From: Verticillium longisporum
Taxonomy: Eukaryota; Ascomycota; Sordariomycetes; Glomerellales; Plectosphaerellaceae
Assembly: GCA_019188255.1 (NCBI GenBank)
Contig: JAETXT010000009.1
Coordinates: 3,348,001-3,412,000, forward strand
Length of the DNA: 64,000 bases
Reading direction: 5' to 3'
Shown here: positions 21,750 to 33,200 of the stretch, piece by piece
Layout of the letters: the number at the start of each line of letters is the position of its first letter
Numbering within the stretch: the stretch's first letter is position 1
Made by a program: the position numbers and the translations under genes
Notes under the pieces: generated by a model
The model's database searches: none
What the model saw: the letters and a program-made list of their open reading frames with translations, nothing else
Told to the model about the DNA's origin: nothing

Positions 21750-22311
21750 GGTGAGGGTTTCGATTCTGAGGATCAGCGTAGGAGCCAGATGAGGGGAGGA
21801 AGGCAAGAGAGGTTCCTGCTGATGTAATTGTGAGCGCAATCAAACACATAAAATATGGCAATCCATATGAAGTAAGAAGACTAGGTGCATTCTTGTACTC
21901 AAAGCTAACCATCACGCAATCCTACGCCGGTCGGCACGGAACTGGACATGGTGAGAATCCGGGGTATGATTACTGAACTCGGATGGAGTGGAGGTCATGG
22001 GCATGGGGAGAGGCGATCGAAGCCGAGGCACTTGCATGCGCACCCCACCGAGACCTCACACCAATTGCGGCTCATCACCAGCAATCATCACCCTTGATCG
22101 GCTTGCGCTGTTGAAGACAGAGAAGCCTTTGGGACCGAGACCTTGGGACCGAGACCTTGGGAACCGAGTTTCCTTATTAACACAGCAGGAGCAAGAAGCC
22201 CCCCTCCACCGTCTTGTCAGCACATCATCACGCCATACCTTTCGTACCTACGCCCAACAGCCCAATCACCACCCAAGACGACCCAAGGCAGCTCAAGTGC
22301 CGACAGCCGAA
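21750..22311. promoter_or_regulatory. Divergent promoter shared by the SDR and GST-kappa genes
   Basis: 562 bp separate the two start codons. CCAAT-type boxes are visible (for example ACACCAATTGCGG near 22055 and CCCAATCACC near 22261). A 14-bp unit GACCTTGGGACCGA recurs as an imperfect tandem array around 22125-22162. No other gene is present. Since both flanking proteins carry PTS1 signals, co-regulation is a reasonable inference but is not shown by the sequence. Confidence 0.5.
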
Positions 22312-23085
22312 ATGGGCGGCAGAATCGATGCCTATCTCGACATTGGTACGCTCATCAACTGTCGAGCAACTTACATGCAACACGACTGACAGATTGGAAA
22401 CCCAGCGTCGCTCTACAGCTACTTCACCATCGAGGAGCTCCTGAAGAACAAGGACCGCCTCGCCGCTCACGGTGTTCAGGTTGACCTTCACCCCGTCCTC
22501 CTCGGCGCCATCAATGTTGGATCCGGCAACAAGCCCCCCTGGACCCTCCCCGCCAAAGCGACATATGGCAACTTTGACAGCCACCGCTCTGCGGTCCGTG
22601 TCGGCCTCAACAACATCTCGCCCCCCGAGGACCTCATGGCCGACTCGATGACTGTCGTGCCCCTGCGTGCCTTGTATGTCATCAAATCAACATACGGGGA
22701 GGCTGCCTTCCTGGCCACCTTTAGGTACCTCTTTGAGGCTTTCTGGACGGCTCCGAACAAAAAGGTCGCGAAAGAGGCCGTCCTCGCCGAAGTGCTGGCT
22801 GACGTGCCGGGCCCCCGTGGCGGCAAGCTCTTCTCCGCCGACGACGTGGAGCGTATCATCAGCGGCGCCAAGACACAGGAGGCCAAGAACACCCTCAAGG
22901 CGCAAACGCAAAAGGCGATCGACCAGGGCGCTTTTGGTGCGCCGTGGTTCTGGGTCACGAACCCCCAGGGCAAGGAGGAGCCTTTCTTCGGCAGTGACCG
23001 CTTCCACTTCATCTACAAGTTTCTCGGCCTGCCCTTCCAGGATATCTCTCTGTTGCCGCCGGGGGAAAAGGCCGCCAAGTTGTGA
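22312..23085 (+). CDS. Kappa-class glutathione S-transferase / DsbA-like protein with PTS1 (237 aa)
   Basis: DsbA-fold thioredoxin-like protein of the GSTK/2-hydroxychromene-2-carboxylate isomerase group. Exon 1 is 22312-22345 and exon 2 is 22406-23085; the 60-bp intron starts GTACGC and ends CCCAG, restoring the frame at DI-ASLYSYF. Features: an N-terminal strand MGGRIDAYLDI, then ASLYSYF, where the family usually has S-P-Y with the glutathione-activating Ser (here Ser13, with Leu14 replacing Pro). Next come the fungal-type block NVGSGNKPPWTLPAKATYGN, an all-helical insert (about 60-180), and the FGAPWFWV segment with the probable cis-Pro, then FGSDRFHFI. The C-terminus is AKL, a good PTS1; human GSTK1 is peroxisomal too. 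Inferred role: glutathione-dependent detoxification or lipid-peroxide handling in peroxisomes. Length fits the family. Confidence 0.88.
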
Positions 23086-23216
23086 GCAGGGCAAGGCGTT
23101 TGTTGGTGTATGCAGGATAAAAATGGGGGGTATCTTTTTGTTCATGATCATCTCGTAGTCCCGACAGCGAGTAGCGCAAAAAAAAAGAAAAAAAAAAGAA
23201 AAAGCATGCCACCCGA

Positions 23217-24327
23217 TCACACCCGTCCCGCCATGCGTGCCCGGTATGCCTCTTCCTCCCGCAGCGCCTCGCTCCGGGCCAAAAAGTCCTGCCGCCCGGC
23301 GTACGAGTCCTTCGACCGCCCCGCCAGCTCGAGCTCGTCCTTGAGCCCCTCCTTGTCGACGTAGCCGGCCCAGTCCATGCGGCTCTTCTCCACCGTGTTG
23401 AGCTTCTTCGCCTCCTGCGCGTCTCGCTCGTCGCGCGCGCGGATCCGCACCGTCACGCCGAGGTTGAGATCCCCGCGCGTCGGCGCCAGCACGTCGACGA
23501 CGGGCTCAAACGCCGACCGGAACGCCCTGCGCAGAACGCGAGGCGCGTCCCGCTCGTCGGACGCCGACGTCGGCGCCAGCACGTCGCCCTGGGCGGCGAG
23601 GTGGAGCTTCGCCTCGGCCGAGTCGCGCGGCACGAGCTTCTCCTCCGTGTGCACCTTGCCGGCAAAGTTGTAGGTGCGCTTGATGCGGATCATGGAGGAC
23701 GACGGGTCGTCCGTCTCGGCTTCGGGGGCCGCGCGTGCCGCGCTCGGGGCGTCGACGTCCATGGCATCGGCCGCCTCGACGCGGGGGGCCGCTGGCGCTG
23801 GCGTGCCGGAGAGCATCTGCGCCCAGAGGGCGTCGACGTCGACGGTGACGGGGCCGGCGATGGCGGCGGCTTTCCTCTCTTCCTTCCTGTGCTGTCGTTA
23901 GCTCGTTCCTTCTTCTTCTTCTTCTTCTTCTTCTCACGCATCTTCGCTGGGGGGGACGCATCTTCGCTCTTCGCGGGGGGACGCACTCTTGCGCGCGCAT
24001 GCTCCTCGTCTTGACGAGGCCGCCCTCGCCGCCCTCTTCGTCGCCGTCACTGTCCGCCGCGGTGCCGTTCTGCTCCTTCCTGCGCTTCTTCTTCTTGTTG
24101 CCCTTCTTCACAATCGCCTCGTCGCCCGAGTTCTCGAACCCCGCGTCCTCGGCCTCGTCGCCCGCGGCGGCGGGCCGCTTGCGCCTGGTGGCTGCGTCGG
24201 GATCGTCTGCGTCTGAACCGCCCGAGTCGTCGTGGGCCAGGGCCGCCTCGTCTTCGGGGGCAAAGTCGGAGTCCTGGGAGGACTCGTAGTCGTCTTCCTC
24301 GTCGACTGGGCGCGGGTCGGGCGGCAT
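23217..24327 (-). CDS. SWC5: SWR1-complex subunit Swc5 (BCNT-domain protein, 336 aa)
   Basis: Subunit of the SWR1 remodeller that exchanges H2A for H2A.Z. Exon 1 is 24327-23987 and exon 2 is 23886-23217. The 100-bp intron starts GTGCGT, has a GCTAAC branch site and ends CACAG; the junction reads RAQE-KEERKAAA. The N-terminal part is highly acidic (EEDDYESSQDSDFAPEDE and following), as expected for a histone-binding tail. A basic KKGNKKKKRRKEQ stretch (about 75-90) looks like an NLS. VTVDVDALWAQML precedes the Ala/Pro-rich middle. The C-terminal BCNT-C domain (about 258-336) is diagnostic: LNTVEKSRMDWAGYVDKEGL, then DELELAGRSKDSYAGRQDFL. The intron holds a GAA/CTT trinucleotide run and a partly duplicated segment of about 23 bp around ACGCATCTTCGCT. 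It converges on the GST-kappa gene with 131 bp between stop codons. Confidence 0.92.
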
Positions 24328-25192
24328 GGTGGGTTGTGGCAGCAGTCGGCAAGGGTGGAGTGTTGGGGGCAGGATGGAGCGAGGAGAGCGAGGAGCGCGA
24401 GGAGCGCCAGGGACCGCGAGCACGATGAGAGATGTACACCGAGGCGTTCGGTGTGGTCGGTGAAGGCAGCACAGGCGCTCTAGGTAAGGTACCTACCTAA
24501 AGGTACCTACAAAATCAGTCGGAACGACCACACTTGTCTGTCCTGCAGAAACTCGGTACCAAAATCTCTTACTGGGTTGTATGGATTGTAAAGTGCTTGT
24601 TTCATCTCGCCAATTGATACTGTTCGCTGAAGTCCACCCCCATCTACACCTCATGCGCCGTACGTACCGTATGCCACTTCTCCCCGAAACAAATCACTGC
24701 ATGCCAGATCCCACCCACTACCTCTCTGGCACACCTCGCACTAACTTGAGAGGGTGGGGTGGCTCTCATTTAACCGGCAAACTAAGGACATGAAGCTCCT
24801 CTGAAGCAGCGATTTCGCCTTCCTAGTCATCTCAAGAGCTGATGGGCGGTCCTGACACCAAAGCTGGCCCTATCAATGAAGCTTCCTGTGATGGTCGGAA
24901 CGTCGGCAGCCTAGGTGACTCAACAACCGCGTTACTGGTCGTCAGAATCCAATCGGGCGGCGGTTAATAGCAACATCCCGCCTTCTCGACAATGACATGT
25001 CATGACTTCCCCGCAACGTGGGCCTGGTATATACTCACCACTTCGGGGCTGGTGAATGTTGGAAACAGCATACTTCAACTTCCTTGAGCCACGACACTGC
25101 AGAGAAGTTAGTATTGCCCCGTGCGAGAAAATTCGATCAAGAGCGAAGACTCGTCCCATTCTCTCCTCCAACCTACCGATTGCTCGGGCACA
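24328..25192. other. Divergent intergenic region between SWC5 and the PhyH gene
   Basis: Holds the promoters of both flanking genes. An AGGTACCT-rich palindromic patch lies at about 24480-24512. No gene recognised. Confidence 0.5.
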
Positions 25193-26224
25193 ATGGTCGT
25201 GCCTGACGAAAAGGTACCCTCCGTCGATCCCCCGACCTCATCGGACACCCGCACAAAGGCTGCACCTCTCACGGACGCCCAGAAGGAACACTTTCGCGCC
25301 CATGGTTGGCTTCGTTTGACAGAATGCTTTACTCAGGAGCAGGCCGACTGGGTCAATAAAGACCTCTGGTCCCGCCTCGGCATGGACCCAGACGACAAGT
25401 CATCCTGGCGAGCACGCACCCACATGCCCGCCCATCGCAGTTTCGATGCCCACGTCTTCGCCCCGAAAGCCTGGTCCGCCATCACCGAGCTCTGCGGCGG
25501 CGAGGACCGAGTCGTCCCAGAGAGCCGCCAGTGGCGCGACTCTCTCATCGTGAACCTGGGCAGCCCCGACTTCGAGGACAAGCACGTCCGTCCCCAGGAC
25601 CTCGACAACTGGCACGTCGACGGCGACTTCTTCGTCCACTACCTCGACTCCCCAGAGCAGGGCCTCCTCGTGATCCCCCTCTACTCGGACATTGCCCCCG
25701 GCGGCGGCGGCACCGTCATCTGCCCCGACGCCATACCCAAGGTCGCCCGCCACCTGCACGACCACCCCGAGGGCGTCTCGCCGCACATGGTGCCCCGCGG
25801 CGCCGCCGGCTTCTCGCAGGAAACGGGCCTCGGCTTCTTCGCCGACGTGGCGCGCGGCTGCGACGACGGCGCCTTCGTCGAGGCCCACGGCGCCGTCGGC
25901 GACGTCTTCCTGCTGCACCCGCTCATGCTGCACTCGGCGTCGCGGAACCCCCTGCGCCGCCTGCGCGTCATCACGAACCCGCCCGTCTTGCTGCGCGAGC
26001 CGCAGCGCTTCGACCGCCGCGACGCCGCCTACAGCCTCGTCGAGCAGGTCACGCTGCGGGCCCTGGGGGCGGAGGCCCTTCCCGGCTGGCGCATCGCGGC
26101 GCCGAGGGAGCTTCGTGTGCCGAATCGCCTCAAGGTGCAGCAGAGGATGAAGGAGGAGGCGCTGAGGAGGCTCGGCGCCGGGGCTGAGCGGCCGGGGCCT
26201 GAGGTTGCCGTTCCTGCGGCGTGA
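25193..26224 (+). CDS. Phytanoyl-CoA dioxygenase (PhyH) family protein (343 aa)
   Basis: Single-exon member of the Fe(II)/2-oxoglutarate-dependent PhyH family. The facial-triad motif HxD is His141/Asp143 (NWHVDGDFFVHY). The distal His is in GDVFLLHPLMLHSASRNPL (His242 or His247, by analogy with the HPLLIH segment of human PhyH), and the Arg cluster RRLRVI after it would bind 2-oxoglutarate. The N-terminal TDAQKEHFRAHGWLRLTECF is the usual opening helix and first strand. No signal peptide or PTS1 (it ends VAVPAA), so probably cytosolic. Substrate unknown; fungal relatives include both primary-metabolism and secondary-metabolism oxygenases, and nothing nearby suggests a biosynthetic cluster. 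ATG 25193 is the first ATG in the frame, in a good context (CACAATGG). Codon use is strongly GC-rich from residue about 90 onward. Confidence 0.88.
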   Translation: MVVPDEKVPSVDPPTSSDTRTKAAPLTDAQKEHFRAHGWLRLTECFTQEQADWVNKDLWSRLGMDPDDKSSWRARTHMPAHRSFDAHVFAPKAWSAITELCGGEDRVVPESRQWRDSLIVNLGSPDFEDKHVRPQDLDNWHVDGDFFVHYLDSPEQGLLVIPLYSDIAPGGGGTVICPDAIPKVARHLHDHPEGVSPHMVPRGAAGFSQETGLGFFADVARGCDDGAFVEAHGAVGDVFLLHPLMLHSASRNPLRRLRVITNPPVLLREPQRFDRRDAAYSLVEQVTLRALGAEALPGWRIAAPRELRVPNRLKVQQRMKEEALRRLGAGAERPGPEVAVPAA

Positions 26225-27405
26225 TGAGCAACATGTCCATGATGTGTATCTCGGTCTAGCCACTCCTTTTTTTCGTATCTTGTATACTTTGAACAAAACA
26301 TGTTGGCGTACGCGGTTACTAGGTTTTCGTACCTGATGTATAATGTGCCGCCTGACAAAGCTGCTGGTATATGCCTGAAACGTTGCGTTCTCTTATTGAA
26401 GGGTCTGGTGAAGTGAGATACGTCACTTCATGTTGAATAGAGAGCAACAAACAGATCCGTGACGCCAAATCCACCTAACGAGAATACACCAAGCCATATG
26501 GCTAACGTGAGGGAGGGAGGGGGGGCTCGCTTATCGATGCAGACATGAGACACAAGCATGCCAAGTCGAACAATTGGAGCCCTAGAAACAGATACTTGTT
26601 GTAGAGCCGTCATGACAGCAGGGTGGCTTTTGTAAGAACACAGGTTCAATCCGCGCTCCAGTTCACCCAGAAGGTCCTTCATGCTCACAACATGCAGGGA
26701 CGAAAGGAGTCATGCTGAATGCCATTTTTCTCACAAAAAGGACCAATGCAGCCAATTGCAGAACCATAGGGATAGAGCCTTTGCGTGTGTGATCTACAGG
26801 GTCCTTCAGGAGAGGTAGAGGTGGTTGGGCCTTTGCTCACATCATATCCCCGGAAAGGCAGGCAGTGCAAGAGACTTCTGGTCTTCAAAACGACGAGCGT
26901 GTAAATAATCAGATTCTCGCGAAGAAAACGTATCTCGTAACCACACCGACCTCCGTGCTGATCCCTAAGGTACCTTGCACAAGTCATGCAATCAGGTTGG
27001 TCTTTATCATGTTCCATTGTCAGTGGTCATCCTCCACTCCGGTGGGCCAAGATCATATATCGCATTGGGTACATACAAAACCGGATAGATTAGGAAACCG
27101 AGACTCCGAGTCTCAGATGTAGACTGCATGGAATTCCAGCGAGGTTCTCTCGTCTCGTCCTCTGAATCCCAAACCAAAGAGGCAGCTTGATGACTGTTCG
27201 TGATCATGGACATCTCAACATGGTCCGTGCTGGCTGACATCACTGGAACTTGAGAGGAGTTCTTCTCGGGCAGCCCGACGCCGACGCCCAGTCTTGCCCT
27301 CTGTAAACGCTCCCCCCCTCTTCAGACCCGGTGCGACACCTTCTTTCCCCCCTCTCACTGTTTGTCCGCCTTTCAGCTCTTCCTCCCCCGCCGCAAATCG
27401 CCACA
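26225..27405. other. Intergenic, no gene recognised
   Basis: More AT-rich than the flanking genes. No conserved frame or RNA was seen. The last 150 bases, CT-rich with CCCTCTC runs, are the likely promoter and leader of the WD40 gene. Confidence 0.5.
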
Positions 27406-29121
27406 ATGAGCGACAGTGACGATTATTTAGTCGAAGAGCCTGAGCTCGCCGCGGATGACCCTATGCGAACATTTCTTCCTACGTCATTCGGTACCAAGAC
27501 AAAAGAAGCCAACATACAGGAGCAGCTAGAGAGGAGCAGGCGAAAAGCAGCAGGTCCGCCACCCGATAGGCCAAAAAAGAAGTCCGGCTCAGCAAGTGAC
27601 AGCGACAGCGACAGCAACAGCGATAGCGACGACGACAGCGACGATGACGACGAATACCCAGTCTCCCACGAGCTGGTGCTGAAGACGCACGAACGGGCTG
27701 TCACGAGCTTCACACTCGATCCCGCCGGCGGTCGCCTGGCCACGGCCTCGATTGACGGAACAATCAATTTACACGACTTTGCGGCCATGACGCCGACGAC
27801 GCTGCGCGCCTTCAAGACTGTCGACCCATGGGCCGCCAAGAATGCTGCTGCCAGCGACGAGTCGCACCCGATTCACCACATTGAGTTCAACAGTTTGGCA
27901 GGGAACGCCTTCCTCTGCATTTCGGCGCATCCTCAGGCGAAGATTATCAGCCGCGAGGGAGATATCCTGACCGAGTTTGTCAAGGGAGACATGTATCTGC
28001 GGGACATGAACAACACCAAGGGCCACATCTCCGAAGTCACGACGGGTACCTGGCATCCGACAGATAGGAATCTGTGCGTGACGGCAGGAACCGACAGCAC
28101 ACTACGCATCTGGGACATCAACAACAAGCGATCACAGAAGGAGGTCATCGTCTTCAAATCCAAGGCGCAGGGATCAGCGGGTCGTACGCGCATGACGGCT
28201 GTCGCATGGGGTGCGCCGGCACAAGGGAACGGCAATGTGCTGGTCGCAGCAGCGTACGACGGGACGCTGGTCATGTACAGCGGCAACGGCCCATTCTCGA
28301 GGCCAGCAGCCGAGGTACACGAGGCGCACAGGCCGAATACCTGGACTGGCGGTATTGACATATCGTCAGACGGACGGATGGTCGTCACGCGAGGAGGCGA
28401 CGACACCATCAAGCTGTGGGACACCCGGAAGCTCAAGACGCCGCTGGTGACGGTCGATCACCAGTCGACGTCGGACCAGTTCAACATGACGAACATCAAG
28501 TATGCACCCAACTCAACGAGCATCCTGACGGGCTCAGCGACAGGAGACCTGCACATCTTAAACCCGGGGAACCTGCGACCGGAGCTCGTCACTCCGATCA
28601 CGCCGGGATCGCCGCTGATCACGGTGGATTGGCACCCAAAGATCAACCAAATCATTACGGGATCGGCCAACGGCGAGACGCATGTCTTGTTTGACCCGAC
28701 GAGGTCCACGCGCGGTGCAGTCGACGTCATGTCGCGCGCCCCGAAGAAGCGCCACATTGACGACAACTCGGCGCTGACAATGGACATGTCGGCGGGCATC
28801 TCGGGCGACTCGATCGTGACACCAGGCGCCATGAACAACAGCAGAAAGGCTGGACGAGGCAAAGAGGTCATGCGGCCGGAGGCCCAACAGCAAACGCCGT
28901 TCATGAAGAACCAACCCGATTCGAAGCACATTGCGGAGAACATCCCACTGGCTCGCATGCTGCATGAGGATCCCAGAGAGGCGTTGCTGAAATATGCCGA
29001 AGCCGCGCAGAAGGATCCTCAGTTTACGGGTGCTTGGAAAGATACGCAGCCGGTCACGCAGTATGCCGAGTTGAGCGACGATGAAGAGGAGGGGCCAGAC
29101 AAGAAGAGGGCAAGGAGGTAA
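27406..29121 (+). CDS. WD40-repeat protein, WDR70 (gastrulation-defective 1) type (571 aa)
   Basis: Single exon. N-terminal region: MSDSDDYLVEEPEL, then DPMRTFLPTSFGTKTKEANI, a segment characteristic of the WDR70 family, followed by a Ser/Asp-rich acidic run (about 60-82). WD repeats follow, for example EHVLKT-like HELVLKTHERAVTSFTLDPA, GHISEVTTGTWHPTDRN-LCV with TLRIWDIN, GGIDISSDGRMVVTRGGDDT with IKLWDTRK, and ITVDWHPKINQIITGSANGE. The tail is basic/acidic with a C-terminal KKRARR that looks like an NLS. Known family role: WDR70 works with the CRL4/DDB1 ligase in histone H2B ubiquitination and DNA-break resection in fission yeast and human cells. Whether it does so here is inference. The start follows CCACAATGAG in a standard context. 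Confidence 0.85.
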   Translation: MSDSDDYLVEEPELAADDPMRTFLPTSFGTKTKEANIQEQLERSRRKAAGPPPDRPKKKSGSASDSDSDSNSDSDDDSDDDDEYPVSHELVLKTHERAVTSFTLDPAGGRLATASIDGTINLHDFAAMTPTTLRAFKTVDPWAAKNAAASDESHPIHHIEFNSLAGNAFLCISAHPQAKIISREGDILTEFVKGDMYLRDMNNTKGHISEVTTGTWHPTDRNLCVTAGTDSTLRIWDINNKRSQKEVIVFKSKAQGSAGRTRMTAVAWGAPAQGNGNVLVAAAYDGTLVMYSGNGPFSRPAAEVHEAHRPNTWTGGIDISSDGRMVVTRGGDDTIKLWDTRKLKTPLVTVDHQSTSDQFNMTNIKYAPNSTSILTGSATGDLHILNPGNLRPELVTPITPGSPLITVDWHPKINQIITGSANGETHVLFDPTRSTRGAVDVMSRAPKKRHIDDNSALTMDMSAGISGDSIVTPGAMNNSRKAGRGKEVMRPEAQQQTPFMKNQPDSKHIAENIPLARMLHEDPREALLKYAEAAQKDPQFTGAWKDTQPVTQYAELSDDEEEGPDKKRARR

Positions 29122-30208
29122 TTGGCCCGACCCGGAATTCGGTATTTGCGCAATCGGAAAGCAAAGATCAGGCATGTACCTACCTTGTGTATGGCTGGCA
29201 GTAGCGTCTAGATACCTCATGTAGGAGGTACCTTACTGTAGATGCGGCGCCTTACCGGGCCCTGCGTCCACGCGTCCCCCAAACTCGCCCTGGAATAAGG
29301 GGGGGATTGGGGGCCACGCAGGCTGGCGGATGCGGCAACCGACAACTGGACTGCCCTTGGAGAGGGAGGAATGATGGTCGACTGGTTGCGGATAGGTTCC
29401 CGCATCGTGGTTGGTCAGAACACCCGCAGCGAGTGGATCCAGTGCACCCTGGAAGGTAGCTGCTTAGGTAACGCCCGTAGCGTGATCAAATTTACGGTCG
29501 GGCCGCTTTTTGCAGCACCGCACCAACCATCCCACTCCAATCTTGTCTTGTGGTCTTCACCTCTCCAGCCAGGTCCAGGTCCAGTGTCAGCCTGAGTGTC
29601 CCATCATCAACCGGCGACCGCGCGCATCGAAAAATCGCCAGTCCACCCCCGACGCCATCGACACCCATCGCCAAAAGTGTCCGGCAACCTTTCCCACGCG
29701 ATTTCCCACCGCACTTCGCGACTCCCATTCCCTCGACGCGACTCGGTGCCATCCTCGCACATTTTTCCCACGCCCACGCCTGCCTCGCGAGGCCCCTACC
29801 ACCACAACCCCCCAACCAATCCCTTCCCCACGCCTCGCGACCACGTCCACGACACACCGCGCCTCGGCCCCATCCACCGAGTCGATTGGCATTAATTCCA
29901 ACGACGACGCGGCATCTCATTCGATCCTAACCACCCACTGTCGCTTGTGCTTTTGCATCAATTCGATAACATTCGCGTCACCTTGTCCTGAACGAACGCG
30001 CTCTAGCCTCCCCATCACACAGGCTCACGTTTCGCGCGATCAGGGCATCATCTGTAATTTTTACGCGACGTGGTCCATCCCGGACATCGCGCGTGCCCCA
30101 CGACACCGTCCATCCAGACCCAACCCGCTTGGAGATGCACCCGAGATAGCCAAGTAGATTAGGGATTTCTCTTTGGTCACCAAGACTTTTGAGGGCACAG
30201 CAACCAAG
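29122..30208. other. Intergenic and probable leader of the SNF2 gene
   Basis: An AGGTA/TACCT-rich patch is at about 29175-29240. From about 29510 to 30208 the sequence is C-rich with CCAC and CATCG runs, like a long fungal leader. Several frames are open there but none looks conserved. Confidence 0.5.
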
Positions 30209-33200
30209 ATGGCTTCAGTACAGGTCCCTCCCGCCGTCCAGCACCCGGGCGCCGGGGGCATGCCCACCGGGCCAACACAGCAGCAGGCGCAGGAGGTGTT
30301 CATGGTAAGCAATAGTCCAGCCCAGCTCCACTCGTCGTCGTCGTCGTCGCCGCCGCGTCGACAATCGAAACTGCCCCGTCCTGTCCCGATACTGACTCTC
30401 CACTGCAGAAGCTCAAGGCCATGAAGGAGCGCGGCGTGCCTGCCAACGACCCCGACTATATCAAAGCGCAGCAGTTCCTCTACAACTTCCAGCAGCAGGC
30501 CCAAATGCGACAGAAGCAACAAGCATGGCTGGCGCAACAACAACAGGCCCAAGCACAAGCAAAGGCCGCCAACGGCGCTGTCAATGGCGCCCAGCCACAA
30601 AATCTGCAACAACCAACACCCCAGCCGACACAACAGGGCCTGTCTGCCGGCATCGGCGCGCCCAAGGGCCCGACAAACGCGACAGCGAGCTCGCCCTCTA
30701 CACAAGTTGCCCCGAGTCACTTTACAACACAGCAGTTGGCTCTGCTGCGCCAGCAAATCTCAGTCTTTAAGTTGCTTGGAAAGAACCAGGGCGTGCCCGA
30801 ACCGATGCAGCAAGCCATCTTTGCGCAACGCGAGCGCAGGAGAGTCATCGCTGCAGAGGCAGTAGCCGCGACTTCGCAGGCGCTTGACGCAGCTGATGCT
30901 AAGGGCGCCGATGGCGCGGCGGGAAAGAAGCCCATGAAGGAACCGACCTTCAAGACGGTCCTTTCGCCATTCGAGCCTGAAGGCCCAGTCCCGAAGCCTA
31001 TCAGCTACTTCAACCACATGAAGGGCGAGAACCGCATCCTCCTCCCGGCCATCCTGCCTACTGGCGTTGATGTCGACCAGCTCAGGCGTGACAGGGAGAT
31101 GAGCATTAATAACCGGATTCGCGACAGGTACCACGAGCTGAGGAAGCTGCCTGCCAATTTCGCCCACTGGAACGTCAACTCTGGGGAACTCACCCAGCCC
31201 GACGACAGCGCCAGGATCAAGGCCATCATTGAGATGAAATCTTTAGGTCTCTACAAGAAGCAATGTCTCTTGCGAGACAGGATCGGGAAGAGTATGATGG
31301 CGTACGACAACCTCGCCATGACGACAAACCGCAGCAACTACCGTCGCATGAAGAAGATGACGGTACGCGAGGCACGCATTACCGAGAAGCTCGAGAAGCA
31401 GCAGCGCGACGCCCGCGAGAGCCGTGAGAAGAAGCGCCATGTCGACTTCCTCCAGGCTGTCAGCCAACGTAGGAACGAGATGATGCAGACGACCAACGGC
31501 CAACGCAACAAGTCGAACAGGCTCGCCAGGCTCATGAACACCCAGCACACCAACATTGAAAAGGAGGAGCAGAAGCGCATCGAGCGCACAGCCAAGCAGC
31601 GTTTGCAGGCCTTGAAAGCCAACGACGAGGAGGCTTACTTGAAGCTGCTCGACCAAGCCAAGGATACCCGTATCACCCACCTTCTCCGACAGACCGACGG
31701 TTTCCTCAGGCAGCTCGCCGCATCCGTCAAGTCACAGCAGCGCAAGGCAGCTGCCGGCTACGACGAAGAAGAGGAAGAGGAGATGCCCATGGAGGATGAC
31801 AGCGAAGCCGACTCGGACGAAGAGGAGAAGGCCAAGAAAATTGACTATTACGCCGTCGCCCATCGCGTCAAGGAAGACGTTACTGAGCAGGCTTCCATCC
31901 TCGTTGGTGGTAAGCTCAAGGAGTACCAGCTCAAGGGTCTTCAATGGATGTTGTCGCTATACAACAACAACCTGAATGGTATCCTTGCTGACGAGATGGG
32001 TCTCGGAAAAACCATTCAGACCATCAGTCTTGTTACCTACCTCATCGAGCGGAAGCTGCAAGACGGTCCTTACCTCGTCATTGTACCCCTGAGTACTCTT
32101 ACGAATTGGACACTTGAATTTGAAAAGTGGGCCCCTTCTGTCACCAAGATCGTGTACAAGGGTCCACCGAACGCGCGAAAGCAGCAACAGGACAAGATTC
32201 GCCAAGGCCGATTCCAGGTGCTCCTGACAACGTACGAGTACATCATCAAGGACAGGCCGATTCTCAGCAAGATCAAGTGGTTCCACATGATTATCGACGA
32301 GGGCCATCGCATGAAGAATCAAAACTCCAAGCTCACGGCGACCATTCAGCAGTACTACCACACCCGCTTCCGTCTCATTCTCACGGGTACACCGCTTCAG
32401 AACAACCTAACAGAACTCTGGGCCATGCTCAACTTTGTCCTGCCCAACATTTTCAAGTCGGTCAAAACCTTCGACGAGTGGTTCAACACACCATTCGCCA
32501 ACACGGGCGGCCAGGACAAGATGGACCTCACAGAAGAAGAACAGATTCTGGTCATTAGACGTCTTCACAAGGTGCTTAGGCCGTTCCTGCTGCGTCGTCT
32601 GAAGAAGGATGTCGAGAAGGACCTTCCGGACAAGACGGAGAAGGTCATCAAGTGCAAGTTCTCGGCCCTGCAGACCAAGCTGTACAAGCAGATGGTCACG
32701 CACAACAAGATTGTCGTGTCGGACGGCCAGGGCGGCAAGACTGGCGCTCGCGGTCTCAGCAACATGATCATGCAGCTGCGCAAGCTCTGCAACCATCCGT
32801 TTGTCTTTGGCGAGGTCGAAAACGTCATGAACCCCCTGAACATCAGCGACGACAAGCTCTGGCGTACGGCTGGCAAGTTCGAGCTTCTTGATCGTATCCT
32901 GCCCAAGTACAAGGCGACGGGGCATCGCGTGCTCATGTTCTTCCAGATGACGGCCATCATGGACATCATGGAGGACTATCTGCGTTACCGGAACTTCCAG
33001 TACATGCGTCTGGACGGTACGACCAAGTCAGACGAGCGATCGGACCTCCTGAAGGACTTCAACGCACCCGACTCGCCATACTTCATGTTCCTGCTGTCGA
33101 CGCGTGCCGGTGGTCTCGGTCTCAACCTGCAGACGGCCGACACTGTCATCATTTACGACTCGGATTGGAACCCGCATCAGGATCTGCAGGCTCAAGATCG

